Positions 1-11,178 of a stretch of 64,000 bases of DNA are shown one piece after another. The position numbers and the translations under genes were made by a program. The stretch comes from Amblyomma americanum (taxonomy: Eukaryota > Arthropoda > Arachnida > Ixodida > Ixodidae). A model generated the notes under the pieces. It made no database searches, was not told the DNA's origin, and was given only the letters and a program-made list of their open reading frames with translations. Position 1 is the first letter of the stretch; each line of letters opens with the position of its first letter. The DNA is taken from contig NC_135505.1 of assembly GCF_052857255.1 (NCBI RefSeq), positions 135,278,356-135,342,355 of the forward strand, given 5' to 3'.

Positions 1-53
1 GATCTTTAACGTGCACTGACATCGCACAGCACACGGGCGCCTTAGCGTTTTGC
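1..53 (-). mobile_element. Ruka-like SINE type A, cut by window edge
   Basis: The first bases are the reverse complement of the conserved SINE body (GATCTTTAACGTGCACTGAC, then the GGGCGCCTTAGCG block). The rest lies outside the window or is lost. No tRNA-like head follows, so the copy is truncated on its 5' side. Confidence 0.75.
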
Positions 54-352
54 CCACCACTAAGGCACCGATTTCTGCTGCAGCTGTTGTTGACAAGGAA
101 AAAGAAAGAGCACGGGCCTGCCCACTGGCTCAAGCTAAGCCACAATCGCTACCTCGTGCTGAAAGTAGGAGCGTTGTAAGGATAGGAGTACAAAGCTAGA
201 AACAAAAAACGCGCGCGCGCTATTATAACCCGGGCCGATCCCGGACGCAGTGCAATACCTGGCCAATCCGTGCCGGAGTGCTTCAGGCACCCCGCCGCAT
301 TCCAAAAATAAGTTTAATATCTTGCGTCCCAAAGGACCCTTAGCAGATATTC

Positions 353-475
353 TTTCTGTTTCTTCTTTCACTCCTACCTTCCTCAGTTCCCTTACGGCGC
401 GGTGCCGTTGTCCACCGAGATATGAGAGACAGTAGCTGGGTCATTTCCTTTCCTCAAAAACCAATTTTGCTTAAT
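353..475 (+). mobile_element. Ruka-like SINE type A, 3' half
   Basis: This has the 3' part of the type A SINE: the pyrimidine-rich TTCTTTCACTCC block, a divergent CCTTACGGCGCGG block, GAGATATGAGAGACAG and the CATTTCCTTTCC end followed by AAAAACCAATTT. The head is missing. It is more diverged than most copies in the window, so it is probably older. Confidence 0.6.
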
Positions 476-734
476 CCATAAAGGTGTGAGTGATTGCGAG
501 TTAGTTAAACACTCATTGACGCCTGCACCGAGCTAGCTTCCAACCTCACTAGGAGACGCATGCTATATAGGAGGAGGAATCCTATTACACCAGCTGCAAC
601 GATGTACAATGAAAGCGGCGTCCCAATTTTGGCAAGAAAAATTAATTCTTAAGGAAAGGAAATCGAGAAGTAACTCGCAAATCTCGGTGGACACGTCAAC
701 CTCGCCTAAAAAGATTGCATGATTTGACTTAAAG

Positions 735-954
735 AGGTTTAACGTCCCGAAACGACTCAGGCACTGAGGGACGGCGTAGTGAAGGGCGCCCGAAATTTAG
801 ACCGCCTGAGGTTTTTTAACGTGCACTGGCATCGCGCAGTACACGGGGCCACTAGCATTTCGTCTACATCGAAATTCGACCGCCACGGCCGGGATCGAAC
901 CCGCATGTTTTGGGTCAGCAGCCGAGCGCCATAACCACTCAGCCACTACGTCGG
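735..954 (-). mobile_element. Ruka-like SINE type B
   Basis: Read on the minus strand, this starts with a tRNA-like head (box A-like GTGGCTGAGTGGTTATGGCG, box B-like GGGTTCGATCCCGG) and ends with the type B tail, GGGACGTTAAACC. Type B differs from type A in having GACCCGAAAGACGCG ahead of box B and a CTCATAGCCTGAGTC tail instead of the pyrimidine-rich tail. A diverged scrap of type A 3' end lies next to it at about 640-710. Confidence 0.8.
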
Positions 955-1032
955 CTTTTTGTATAATCTGCAAGGACACAGTCTAACACACTAACACATG
1001 CCGCCGGTTTTTCTCGTAATGGAACTAGTAAT

Positions 1033-1344
1033 AATAATAATTGGTTTTCTTGGGAAAGGAAATGGCGCAGTATCTGTCTCATATATCGTTGGACACCTGA
1101 ACCGCGCTGTAAGGGAAGGAAGGAAGGAGGGAGTGAAAGAAGAAAGGAAGGAGGAGGTGCCGTAGTGGAGGGCTCCGGAATAATTTCGACCACCTGGGGA
1201 TCTTTAACGTGCACTGATATCGCACAACACACGAACGCCTTAGCGTTTTTCCTCCATAAAAACGCAGCCGCCGCGGTCGGGTTCGAACCCGGGAACTCCG
1301 GATCAGTAGTCGAGCGCCCTAACCACTGAGCCACCGCGGCGGGG
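1033..1344 (-). mobile_element. Ruka-like SINE type A, full length
   Basis: This is a full-length type A element on the minus strand: CCGCCGCGGTGGCTCAGTGG head, GGGTTCGAACCCG box B, GATGTCAGTGCACGTTAAAGA core, pyrimidine-rich segment, and an (AAT)n tail. An 8-bp direct repeat, CTAGTAAT, flanks it at 1025-1032 and 1345-1352, as expected for target-primed insertion. Open frames across this stretch are SINE shadows. From memory the family matches Ruka, a tRNA-derived SINE first described in Rhipicephalus. Confidence 0.88.
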
Positions 1345-1704
1345 CTAGTAATGTTCTCGCATTAAAAGTGAAGTTTACATACACAGGGCAAGTATAGAGT
1401 GTTTTGAAACTTTGTTAGATGCATTGCGTCATGATATCGCGTCGGTTACGAGGTGTCATACAAGAGGAAGAAGCAATGACGCCGCCGTGCTTTCGCTTCC
1501 ATGAGCAAGAAGACTGCACTAGCACTGTAACAAAAAATAAAATACAAACATACATCGGCAAAAAACCTTTTTATGTTTGATCTGATTATTCCAAATCTAT
1601 TGCAGCGACGTGGAGGAGAGACCTATCGCCTTCATTTTCCTAATTGCGATGCGAGAATTCGGTGGGAAGTTGTGTTCCGATCTCAAGGAATGCGATTAAT
1701 ATCA

Positions 1705-1922
1705 AACGCTAAGGCGCCCGTGTGCTGTGCGATGTCAGTGCACGTTAAAGATCCCCAGGTGGTCGAAATTATTCCGGAGCCCTCCACTACGGCGCCTCTT
1801 CTTCCTTTCTTCTTTCACTCCCTCCTTTATCCCTTCCCTTACGGCGCGGTTCAGGTGTCCAACGATATATGAGACAGATACTGCGCCATTTCCTTTCCCC
1901 AAAAAACCAATTATTATTATTA
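1705..1922 (+). mobile_element. Ruka-like SINE type A, 5'-truncated
   Basis: The copy begins abruptly at AAACGCTAAGGCGCCCG and runs to the AAT-rich tail. It therefore lacks the whole tRNA-like promoter head. The break point is nearly the same as in the copy at 39568. Confidence 0.82.
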
Positions 1923-2149
1923 ATATCATGAGGTCCGACTTACATAACGAGAACAGAGACTCTAGCCATGACATGCAGCTGCTGCAATTTAGCTGAAGGC
2001 TCTTAATTATCATGCGCCGGTGGAGAATTTCATCATTAGACAAAATTTTCCACAAAGCATGTGTTACAAATATTTGCGCAGGGGCCTGAACGTTTTGCGG
2101 AGACATTGCCACTTACTTCGACCTTCACGCATAAACGAGTGCTGGAAAA

Positions 2150-2900
2150 ATGTTCTCTGAATATCAAGGCAGAACGGGTTTCGTAGCCCTAGCAACCAGT
2201 GAGGGCGGAGACCGAGTCTCGTGCTGCAGCATCCGACAGAGGGACGCAACAGCAGCTGAGGAGGAAGCGATTGCGCTGGCCCTAACTCAACAGAATGTCA
2301 GGGTGATTATAACAGGCAGTCAAAATTCTGACTGCCGGCCCGACACTTGCAGAGCTAATTAGCCTAGTCTGTACTCCGGCGCCGAGGAAATGAGACAGCG
2401 CACGCATTGGCCTGAGGACACACACACCGGGATCCCAATGCGGTCTCGTCGAGCAGAGTACCTCTTCAGACGGACGAGGAGCTGAATACGTACCAAGATA
2501 TTCTTAGTCATTACAGATTAGGAAGACACTAAATAGAGCATGCAAGGGCCTCAGCAAAAAGGAAGAGGTCATATGGAGAAAGTTACAGGCGCGAATTTTC
2601 CCCAACCCACTAGCACTAAGCAGATGGCATCCGGCGATCCAAGACACGAGGTGTGAACAGTGTAATGACATTGCAGGCATGATCCACATGCTGTGGACGT
2701 GCCCTTTGCACAACGAACCAGAAAGGAATATATAGAATCCTGGGAGGCTTAATGGTCAGCCAGAAAAACCAAAAAAAAAAGTCATCCGTCTGGTCCTGTA
2801 CACCGCTGAATCTCAATGGATCCCAGCCAGCTGAAAGGGGAGGAAGATGACGGCGGCCAAGACAGTCTTCATCGCCCTCCGATTCCTTGACGGCTGCATT
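2150..2900 (+). mobile_element. LINE fragment: RNase H and C-terminal zinc motif
   Basis: Translated pieces resemble the end of a non-LTR retrotransposon of the I-like group. The first piece carries an RNase H-like stretch (EEEAIALAL, then VRVIITGSQ) and ends in a stop. About 200 bp further on, another frame has a C-terminal motif with ARIFPNPLALSRWHP, CEQCND and MIHMLWTCPLH, a Cys-Cys-His-Cys pattern. Frames are broken, so this is a dead fragment. The same architecture is seen in the longer copy at 12600-15230. Confidence 0.65.
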
Positions 2901-3098
2901 TAAAATTATTTCATCATCATCACCTGCCGACACAGTACCCTTACCACATACATTCGTGTTTATTGATGAGAAACCCCTTGCTAGCTGTCGCGCTCTGCGA
3001 GAAAAAAACTCTAAATTCATAATGTGCACAACAGCGTAGAAAATGAGCCGCGGCAATTTCAAGATCGCTAAAAAGAGATGCTGACTGACGCACAAATG

Positions 3099-3104
3099 TT
3101 TATT
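3099..3104 (-). promoter_or_regulatory. Candidate polyadenylation signal AATAAA
   Basis: AATAAA on the minus strand, about 195 bp past the stop at 3297. It is the first canonical signal I see for that gene. Confidence 0.4.
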
Positions 3105-3296
3105 TTCGAAGGGGCAAGGAAAGGCTGTGATGTTGGAAACTGGCTACATCTCGATATTGTAGGATTCTATCTGGCACTGAAAACACTCTGCAACGAGGAG
3201 CTACAAGGGCCGCTGTCTTATCCGGAGCGACTCATGGCAAAGCAGGTCGCATGTAGTAGAACAACAGCCTCCTCCCTCTGTCACTCCTCCACCAGC

Positions 3297-5280
3297 CTAA
3301 CTATCTCCAAGCCTCGCGTTTTCTGCGTTAATCCTTCTTCGTACGAAGCGCCTGAAGTGCTCCGCCCAGCGTAGGGCCTCCTTGACCTTTGACGGAGAGA
3401 GCCACGCGAATTCACGCCTCTGCCAAAGTTCGTGGTTGCGGTCAGGAGCCAGCAGTGCAGTCAGCTTGGCGGCGTAGTCCAGGTGGAACAGCACGTCCAG
3501 GGGCGGGTAGATATCGGTGCCGAGGCCCCGGCACCACGGCGTCGTCATCGGTCCTTCGGCAATTTCCAGGAAGTGGGCGACGGCGATACTGGATTGTAGT
3601 GCGGGCAGCGTCCTGTGGCGGGATTGGATGAGCAAGTTTAGCTCTTTGGCCCCGATCCCCGACTTCTCTTGGAGGGCGTGCAGGAGCTCGATTACTCCCA
3701 GGTAGGAGTATTTAGAGCGGTTCAGGAACCCTTCTTTCAGAAAGTCGATGTCACCGCTGAAAAGGGCAATTTCAGTCATGAGAGAGATGCAGTAAAGAAG
3801 CAACCAAGAAGGAAATAAAGGAAGGGCGGATAAGGCACGACTGCATGAATGAATGCGAAATGAGCTAAGCAAGAGACTGAGAGCGAGCAAATTGAGCATC
3901 CTGATATCCAGGCAGCAGCGGAAAGCTATTGCTCAGTCTAGTGGTGGGTAGACTTGCTAGACTTGGCCCTAGGCATGCAAACGGCGTTTTTCCGAGAGCT
4001 GCTGGCCGCTTCGGTAAAAAAAAAATGGCGGTGGTTTAGCTCTGGTAAAACCTGGAGTGACGCGATTGCTACAGCTGGTCGAGTGGAACTTGGTCACGAG
4101 ACAAACCACGTGATCAGCCACGGCGCCACGCCGCCAGCAGCTGCTCGGACCCACGTTACCAGCCACGCTGAAGGCTCGAAATGCTACCGTAATGTAGCTA
4201 TCGCTACAAAATGACAGCTGGCAGTATATGGCCATGTCTTGGAGACAACACTGGACCGCCAAGGTACAGTCTATGTTCTGCACCGCTTAGAAACTGATTT
4301 ATACTTTGTGAATTGTAAAAGTGCCCGCAAAAATGCTTGTCTTGTGCTAACCTTCCTTTTACGGGAACTGCCACTCTATAATCCCGCATGCGGCGTCCGC
4401 TTTCAGAGTAACACGTTTCGTCGTTCATTTTTACATCTCGGAGTCTCCTACTGTTGGCATACAGACTGCATAGTTATGTTCAGCATGCATCTTGGAAAAT
4501 GACAGGGTCTGCTTATTTTACCTGGGGCAGTCTTCCACGTTGGTATGGTAGGCGTATTGTCCCAGGACCAGATACACGAGGAAAGGCCGGATCAGGCTTC
4601 GGTTCGCGCGACACTTGGAGATTTCGCACAGGAATTGGTCCGTCGGAATAATCATGTCCCCGTTGAACGACGTCGGCACCACCGCAAGCAGCGCGTTCTT
4701 GAATCGGCGAGAAAAAAAGTCCCGCACCTCCATCAGAGGCCTAGTGACGACCACGGCCATTGCCAGGCTGCAGAAGCCGATAATAAGGCCGGCTTCGTCG
4801 AGGGCCGCCCGGCTGGTGACGCTCGCCCGTATCAGTTCCGCCAGGTAGTCGCCGAGCCCGGGAGAGGTGGGCAGGGGTTCCACAGGCTCTCGCTCACGAG
4901 CGAAGAGATCATGCACACGGTCGATGTTCAGCACGGGGGCCCAGATGTCCGGGATCGGTCCGTCATTGGGGTGCCGCACCGTGTACATGTTGCTGAACAG
5001 AGGCTTCTCCGGGGTCGTCGGTGACGGAGTGGCGGCAACACACTCCAGCATGAGACGGTCGAAGGAGTCGTGCCACTCGTTGGAGCCGACCACCCTGAGC
5101 CAGGTGGCGTAAAGGGAGCGACGGGCTTCATCGTCCGGGTACTTGAGGCCCATGAGTACTTCCCGAGCGGCTGTCATGACCATGACGTCGCTCCAGTGAG
5201 TTAGAGTACACATTCTGTCTTCGTAAGTTGCGTCGAATGTTTTTCCGGTAGTGCAGAGCCACTCGAGGTATTCCTCGTGG
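3297..5280 (-). CDS. 3' part of an unrecognised protein-coding gene (two exons)
   Basis: Two long open stretches join by clean splice sites. The upstream exon is 5280-4522: acceptor TCTTTGCAG just above 5280, donor CCCAG|GTAAAA at 4522. The downstream exon is 3756-3297: acceptor TTGCCCTTTTCAG, stop TAG at 3297-3299. The upstream exon leaves two bases of a codon and the downstream one supplies the third, so the frame runs through. This gives the last roughly 405 residues; earlier exons are not found here. The product is mostly helical and rich in Leu, Arg and Ala, with a Pro-rich stretch about 85-130 residues into the upstream exon and no obvious signal peptide or catalytic motif. Both exons are intact, so it is probably functional. 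I do not recognise the family; comparison with arthropod proteins and with endogenous-virus nucleoproteins would be informative. The 765-bp intron carries an E-box repeat copy at 4022-4210. Confidence 0.72.
4022..4210. repeat. E-box repeat, copy 1
   Basis: This matches 18991-19231 along its length: a GTGGTTTAG start, GTGACGCGAT(T/A)GCTACAGCTGG, GTGATCAGCCACGGCGCC, and the end GGCTCGAAATGCTACCGTAATG. It lies in the intron of the 3297-5280 gene. It keeps one CACGTG where the other copy has four. It is probably a short non-autonomous element; clear terminal inverted repeats are not visible. Confidence 0.65.
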
Positions 5281-5320
5281 CTGCAAAGAGTCGACAGAGA
5301 CACCAAATTAGACCGTTTTA

Positions 5321-6006
5321 GCTGCGCGTACGAAACGGCTTAGCGTACGGAAGGAGTTTGCGGGTACGGTAGTGCGCATGCGACGAACGCAAGCGCAAGC
5401 CCTGTGTCTTGTGTGCGTACGCTAGCCAGCGGACTTTTGCGTTGCGGCGCTCGCGTGGCTTGCGGACGTTAACGTCGAGAAGATGGCGGCGCCCTGCTCG
5501 CCCGCTTCGGAATAAATACATGTCGCCGCTGGATTCTCCGACGCAATAGCTCGCTCAAATGGTAGCGGTTCGCTTTTATTTCGCCTACTCTCGCCCACAC
5601 GTAGCGCTATAAGCGATAACTAGCCCCTGTTTTTCAGATAATCTGGCGATTTTCAAGCTCCTAGGCCTAACTAAATGCGGTGATTTTTCCTCGTACCAAC
5701 GACACCTGGCGAAGCAGTAGTCTTTTAGTCAGTTCTTACATTTTCTTCGGTTTGCATAGTTTTTCTTTTTGGAACAAAAAAAAGGCTCCCAATGCACTCA
5801 ACCTAGTTATCAGTAATCACGGATGAAATTTTCTTCAACCAAGCGTTGATGTGCTTTGACGTCTTGTCACCAGATGGCGCTATTGTTTTCGCTTGCGCCT
5901 GAGGGACGCTACGGCTCGGCCAGCTATAACTATACTTCGGAGCGGACAGCGTAACGCACGCAGCGCCGTAGCGCATTGCGTACGCAAGCACTTGCGTACG
6001 CACAGC
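5321..6006. mobile_element. Candidate MITE with GCTGYGCGTACG ends
   Basis: The left end reads GCTGCGCGTACG and the right end is its near-perfect complement CGTACGCACAGC. Both end regions are dense in GCGTACG motifs and CpG, while the middle is ordinary sequence. Flanking TTA and TAA would suit a PIF/Harbinger-type target but are not identical. The left end is about 40 bp from the acceptor of the exon starting at 5280, so it is intronic or promoter-proximal. Confidence 0.5.
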
Positions 6007-6428
6007 TAAATCTGTCCATTGGCTTACGCGTTGTCAGATGCGATGGTACCTGAAGCTGCATCTTTACATCGCGGTTTGTGCCACTCTATCGTGCTTGTGT
6101 TTGCGGACCGCTGCACGTCCGTGTGCACACAAGCAGAAATCTCTCCGGGTCCTCTAGCTAGCAGTTAGATGTTTTCTGAAGGTCTCTAGAGGAGACGACC
6201 GGAACGCAATGAACGTACGTCCAAACAAGCATGTTTGCTTCCGGAATTGGGACGTCACTTCCGGTTTGGTTGAAGTCACTTTCGGTCTCATGTCGTCGCC
6301 TCCTGTCCAAGGAATTACGCGGCGGATGTCATGACGAATTTTGGGGCTTCTATTCTAAATGCATTAAAAGAAGAACGGTCGCTATATGGCTGTAACCTAA
6401 CGCACTATACTTGTGTTTAGCGTCTAGA

Positions 6429-6432
<4 letters not shown>

Positions 6433-6459
<27 letters not shown>

Positions 6460-7036
6460 CACATACATACATACATACATACATACATACATACATACAT
6501 ACATACATACATACATACACACACATACAAACATACGTACGTACGTACGTATGTACATACATACATACATACGTGCATACATACGTGCATACATACGTGC
6601 ATACGTGCATACATACGTGCATACATACATACATACATACATACATACATACATACATACATACATACATACATACATACATACATACATACATACATAC
6701 ATACATACATACATACATACGTGCATGCATGCATACGTGCATGCATGCATACATGCATACATACATACATACATACATGCATGCATACGTGCATACATAC
6801 ATACATACATACATACGTGCATGCATACATACATACATACATACATACATACATACATACATACATACATACATACATACGTGCATACATACATACATAC
6901 ATACATACATACATACATACATACATACATACATACATACATACATGCATGCATGCATAAGTGCATACATACATACATACATACATACATACATACATAC
7001 ATACATACGTACGTACGTGCGTGCATGCATGCATAC
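6433..7036. repeat. (ACAT)n microsatellite, about 600 bp
   Basis: Tetranucleotide ACAT repeat, interrupted by ACGTGCAT and GCATGCAT variants that themselves recur. The long open frames here in every phase (Tyr-Ile-His-Thr or Met-Tyr-Val-Cys repeats) come from the 4-bp repeat and are not genes. Confidence 0.97.
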
Positions 7037-7534
7037 ATGTTTTATTTTCCATAAAGAAGTGGACGGAGGCGGAGGGAAAAGCTGTACATTTGTGGCTTGA
7101 GAAATCCTCCATACCCTTGCAGTGTACACAGCACCAGAGTGGGGCAACAGACAAAGATACCATGTCGCATTTTTTTTTTGCAAAAGAGACAAGAAAAAGA
7201 GTACTATATCTCATCAGCCATTAAATAAGCATAAATAAGAGTTTAAATGAAGAATCGAAAAGTGCCATAACTGGCCCCTGGTGGTGGGCACTTTACCCAC
7301 GTAATACGCTGACCTTCGGACTAAGCTGTACACGAGAAACTCCGAATGAATGCATGTGGGCGATAACATCCTAGCCTAAAACAGCACTTTCGAATAGGAC
7401 AAAGCTTATGAGCGCAATTTTTTCGTTTATTGTAAGGTTTCACTACAACAATATGTCAGCAAATGTGCCGTCCGCAGGCTTGCATTTTTTCGCTATTAAC
7501 ATTTTTTCTATCCTCATAAGAAGCGTTCGCCAAA

Positions 7535-7690
7535 GGTTTTCCATTGCAGTCTTAACTGCTCGATGCGAGCGATGAAAACAATGAAAACACTTTTAAAAGA
7601 AAGATTTCGCTACATATCGGAAGAATGAAGCATTGCCTTCGATATATCTATACCAATACCTTACAGTTTTTCAGTTTCCAAAATATTTCT
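7535..7690. repeat. Dispersed repeat, matches 40497-40640
   Basis: CCATTGCAGTCTTAACTGCT and CGATGCGAGCGATGAAA recur with few changes at 40497-40640, both followed by CGCTACATATC/CGCTACGCATC and a GCCTTC...ATA segment. The family is unknown to me. The remaining sequence from 7240 to 8490 has no gene I can support; a minus open frame at 7709-7957 lacks convincing splice sites. Confidence 0.5.
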
Positions 7691-8299
7691 CCATGAATGT
7701 TGGACACGTCAACTTGCCATCCAGAACTGTGTCCGAACGGCGTTCGCTCCATCACCGGCCAGAGAACTCGAAACAGGTGGCGTGCTCGTAATGTTTAGCA
7801 CAGCGGACAAGGCGCTGCGCTGTTGTCTAGCAATATTATCCATTGCCAGTACGGAACCGCCGCTGCACGGCTTGGTCTGTGGGGAAAGCGCGGTCAGATC
7901 CTCAACTCGGAAAGACGCTCGCCTGACAGAGCGTTCTTCGGGTACTTCGTCACGCATAGACTGCGCGTGGTTTCGGCAGAACGCATACCCTGATGCCTTA
8001 TGATCAGCTCAGGAACAGACGTATAGTGTAAGCACTGCAAAACAGCGTCTGTAACTGCACCTCACAAGTGGTTCTCATTGTGGCGGAAGGTACGGGGGTG
8101 GGGCTACACCTTCCGCAAGCGTGCAGGTCGAGCCACACTGACACGCCTAGTAATCGTTGCTTCGCGCTCGTATCTTCGGGACGCGGTTTTGCGACGCGCC
8201 TCTTCTATCTTTCGTCTCGCGTCTCTGTCAACTCTCCCCTGCACGCATAATAGTAGCGATTGCGGCTAACCTCGAGCGAATGGGCAGGCCCGTGCTATT

Positions 8300-8385
8300 T
8301 CCTTTCAATTCTTCCTTCAACAACAACAGCAGCAGCAACATCAGCAGAAGCAACACAACAACAGCAGCAGCAGCAACAGCAACGT
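8300..8385. repeat. CAA/CAG trinucleotide tract
   Basis: Impure (CAACAGCAG)n tract that gives Asn/Ser/Thr-rich or Leu-rich open frames on both strands. No gene structure is seen around it. Confidence 0.85.
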
Positions 8386-8498
8386 ATATCTCACTCCACA
8401 GCGAACCCCTTGTTCGATTAGTTTTGAAAGTGCGCAGTGCATAGGCAGAAAGAATTCTCGGCGACCTATTCATTCGTTCAGTGGTGAATGAAAATAAA

Positions 8499-8791
8499 TA
8501 ATAATAAATTGGTTTGGGGGGAAAGGAAATGGGACAGTATATCGGCGGACCCCTGAACCGCGCTGTAAGAAAATAATTAAAGGAGGGAGTGAAAGAAGAA
8601 AAAGGTGCGGTAGTGGAGGTCTCCGGAATAATTTCGACCACCTGGGCATCTTTAACATGCACTGACATCGCACAGCACACGTGCGCCTATGCGTTTGGCC
8701 TCCATCGAGACGCTGCCGCCGCGATGGGGTTCGAACCCGCGAACTCCGGATCAGTAGCCGAGCGCCCTGGCCACTGAGCCACCACGTCGGG
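8499..8791 (-). mobile_element. Ruka-like SINE type A
   Basis: Near full-length minus copy, from the AAT-rich tail at 8499 to the CCGACGTGGTGGCTCAGTGG head ending at 8791. The body is intact, with small deletions in the pyrimidine-rich part. Confidence 0.85.
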
Positions 8792-9079
8792 TCTGAACAG
8801 CTTGTCAAGTTCGGGATCTAGCGTAGACACTTTATCAGGAGGTTGGTCTGCAGCTTGCGGAAAGAAGGTCCGGATGAGTTGCTCCTCTACCGAGGACGTC
8901 CGTTGTTGTAAGGAGAGCCCTGCGCTTTTTCTCTATTTGAGCCATGCTTCTGTAAAGGGCCCATAGTTTACGGAGCCCAATCACAATCATCCCTTCCGTA
9001 CGGCACGGTTCAATGCCATTTCGTTTACTCAAAACCATTTTCCAAAACCAATCCAATTTTCTTCGAAAGCAAAGGCAAG

Positions 9080-9450
9080 GCGCACAACTGGCCCCCTGGG
9101 ACAGTGAACACCTCAGTGGCGCTTTAAGCCACGTGGCGGTAGAGACAGATGTGCGCTGCACGCGTTGGCATTCACAACGTTGTAACAGAAACGCGGCACT
9201 GAAGCTATAGATGGTCGGCGTTCACTGTGTTCATTGCCGTTGACAGTTTTGTAGACGCCGATGATTTTAGAAAAAGAAGGGCGCATAATTGGCTCTCTGG
9301 TGCAGCGGACGCCTGAATCGCGCTTAAGGGTACGTGGCGGTGTTGAGAGATGTGGTGTGGATGCATTACCGCTGACAACTAAGTGGCAGATGCGCGGCAC
9401 TGCAGCAATGGGCCAGCGTTCATTGGGTGGCCAACCTCTTTCGATCAAAC
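9080..9450. repeat. Two diverged tandem units of about 195 bp
   Basis: Unit 1 (from about 9080) and unit 2 (from about 9280) share in order GGCGCA(C/T)AA(C/T)TGGC, a CGCTTAAG segment, ACGTGGCGGT, AGAGATGTG, the GCGGCACTG block and GCGTTCA. Identity is moderate. Open frames across them are not consistent between units, so they look non-coding. Confidence 0.6.
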
Positions 9451-9454
9451 ATTA

Positions 9455-10400
9455 ATTTAACTGCCATCTGTCAGGGTGGACGCACAGCCTATTCACTGCG
9501 CGGAACGCATTCAACATTACAGCCGCCAAGCCGCGTCTACTTGCCCGATACACCACAGCTTTCGCTCTCTAACCAGCTTTAGCAATACTTGAACCGCAGC
9601 TAATTTTTTACTAAGCTATTAGGTTTCCTGGATGAGAACTGGATTAAAAGCTGCTCATGTCATGCCGCAACTAGTTTGTCACTCAAAACATTACTGTGAC
9701 CACCGCTTTAAACACGCGTTCCTCGTAAAACTTCGCCTTCGAAGGCAAGGACCACGGCTACATGGTCCTCGCTACCAAGATGCGCCGCGAAAAAAAAAAA
9801 AGGCATTGAAGATAGACACTGGACAAACCACGGCACATGCATCTCATTCTGCGTTTTCGCGTCAGACATACCTATTTTAGCGGTCCTTTGTAGCACAGGC
9901 TTGTAGGGAACACGGCGACACGAACGCTTCCGGGCAATGGTACCTGAGAAAACGCTGCGCCTTCTTCTCATTTAGTTCCAGCGCGGCAGCGCCGACGCTG
10001 AGTGTCGCTATCGTCGGCTTTTCTCCTGGTCTTAGAAAAAAAAAAGCGAAAAAAACCTTGATGAGAAATCGTATTCCCGCCGTCTCTTCCCGCAGTTTTT
10101 AGGGCTATTTTTTTTAGCCTAGACAAAGCCACACTTCGTGCAAGCTCGTCTAGGCCAGTGGAGGAGCTAAAGCTATGAGGTGAGGCGCTACACTCGATCG
10201 CACGAGCGTCAGCCAATAGCGTGATACGGAGCGCCGTCGTCTTCGGGAGCAGACGACAACCTCTGAATTTTGTAGTCGTCATAATATTTTATAAGATGCA
10301 ATGAAGAAATATGTACTTCAAAACATTTTTGCGTTGCCTTCATTAGGGTAGAGAAATGCAAAGGACATTTTTGTTTCCCGTCAAGTTAAGCGCAGCACTC
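9455..10400. other. No gene seen
   Basis: Short open frames only, none with credible splice sites or recognisable motifs. The stretch from about 9960 to 10260 is rich in CpG, and poly-A runs are present. I see no repeat shared with the rest of the window. Confidence 0.4.
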
Positions 10401-10898
10401 AAACTTGTATCGTCTGCTCTGCAGCTGTCACTAAGTTTCTTTGAACAGTAAGTTCGTCGTCTGAAGAAGGGTCGACGACAAGTTCCTCGTGCGAAATACA
10501 AAGCATCCATGCTTCTGTCGTGACCACTGAGGAAGACTGTTTAGGAGGTGAAACTCCCGTCAGCGCGAACGAGCGCAACTGTATGCGCCGACGGGGCCGT
10601 ATGCAGTGGCGGCGCCATGCGGCGCCTCGTAGAAACAGTAGCAAAAAAAAAAATGAAGCGCCCGGGCAGGCTAGAGTCACTGGGCAGGCGGCTCCGGCCC
10701 GCTCCCCGGCGGCGCGCGCTCAAAGCAGACCACAAGCAGACGACACGGATGTTTGTTTCAGCGGGCACGCCGTGACGTTGTATTTCTGCGCCCTTAAAGT
10801 CAACCAGCAACAGTTCTTGTCTGTGTCTGTTCGAGGGCCGTAATACTAACAGCGCTGCTACGCGCAGTGCGGCCTCCTTCGGAATTTGCTAGACTAAG

Positions 10899-10967
10899 AT
10901 GGGACGCAGGTGTTTTGTTCTAAATTGCAAAAGCGGTTACAAGTGTTGCAGGGAGAAGGTGAGCAAG
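10899..10967 (+). CDS. First coding exon of a THAP-domain-like protein (partial)
   Basis: The ATG at 10899 opens MGRRCFVLNCKSGYKCCREK, which fits the start of a THAP zinc-finger (the first two Cys of the C2CH site, C-x4-C). THAP domains bind DNA and occur in transcription factors and P-element-type transposases. Two donors lie nine bases apart: GAGAAG|GTGAGC, ending the exon at 10958, and AGCAAG|GTGAGA, ending it at 10967. Both leave phase 0 and differ by three codons (Val-Ser-Lys). The later part of the domain (Cys-x2-His and AVPTIF-type box) is not found downstream within the window, so this is either a gene with a long first intron or an orphaned piece. The 500 bp upstream is CpG-rich and could hold the promoter. 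Confidence 0.5.
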
Positions 10968-11178
10968 GTGAGAAGTTGTAGCCGCTCGTTGCCTTCTCGG
11001 CTGACGTGTAGTCATAAACGCTGCGCCGTCTTCGTCGCGCGGGTGCACCGCCAAAATGCTTCTGTGGTCCAGGCGTACGATCTTCACAGACTTGCGAGGC
11101 TGCGCTACAACCGTTCGCGGCATTTAGTCAGGAAATGGCGTTGTGCGTCTCAAACGCGCGCCTTCTTTTTCAGTCTGC

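Noticed and set aside
3297..5280. Reading the unknown gene as a neprilysin-like protease or an endogenous viral nucleoprotein
   Set aside because: No HExxH zinc site and no diagnostic nucleoprotein motif seen; kept as unrecognised.
6411..7224. Long open frames in several phases (Tyr-Ile-His-Thr and Met-Tyr-Val-Cys repeats)
   Set aside because: They are translations of the (ACAT)n microsatellite; a 4-bp repeat without stops is open in every frame.
7709..7957. 82-codon minus-strand frame with moderately protein-like composition
   Set aside because: No donor or acceptor in a useful phase and no motif; not distinguishable from chance in CpG-rich DNA.
8228..8680. 150-codon minus-strand frame
   Set aside because: SINE translation joined to a CAG/CAA tract; no independent support.
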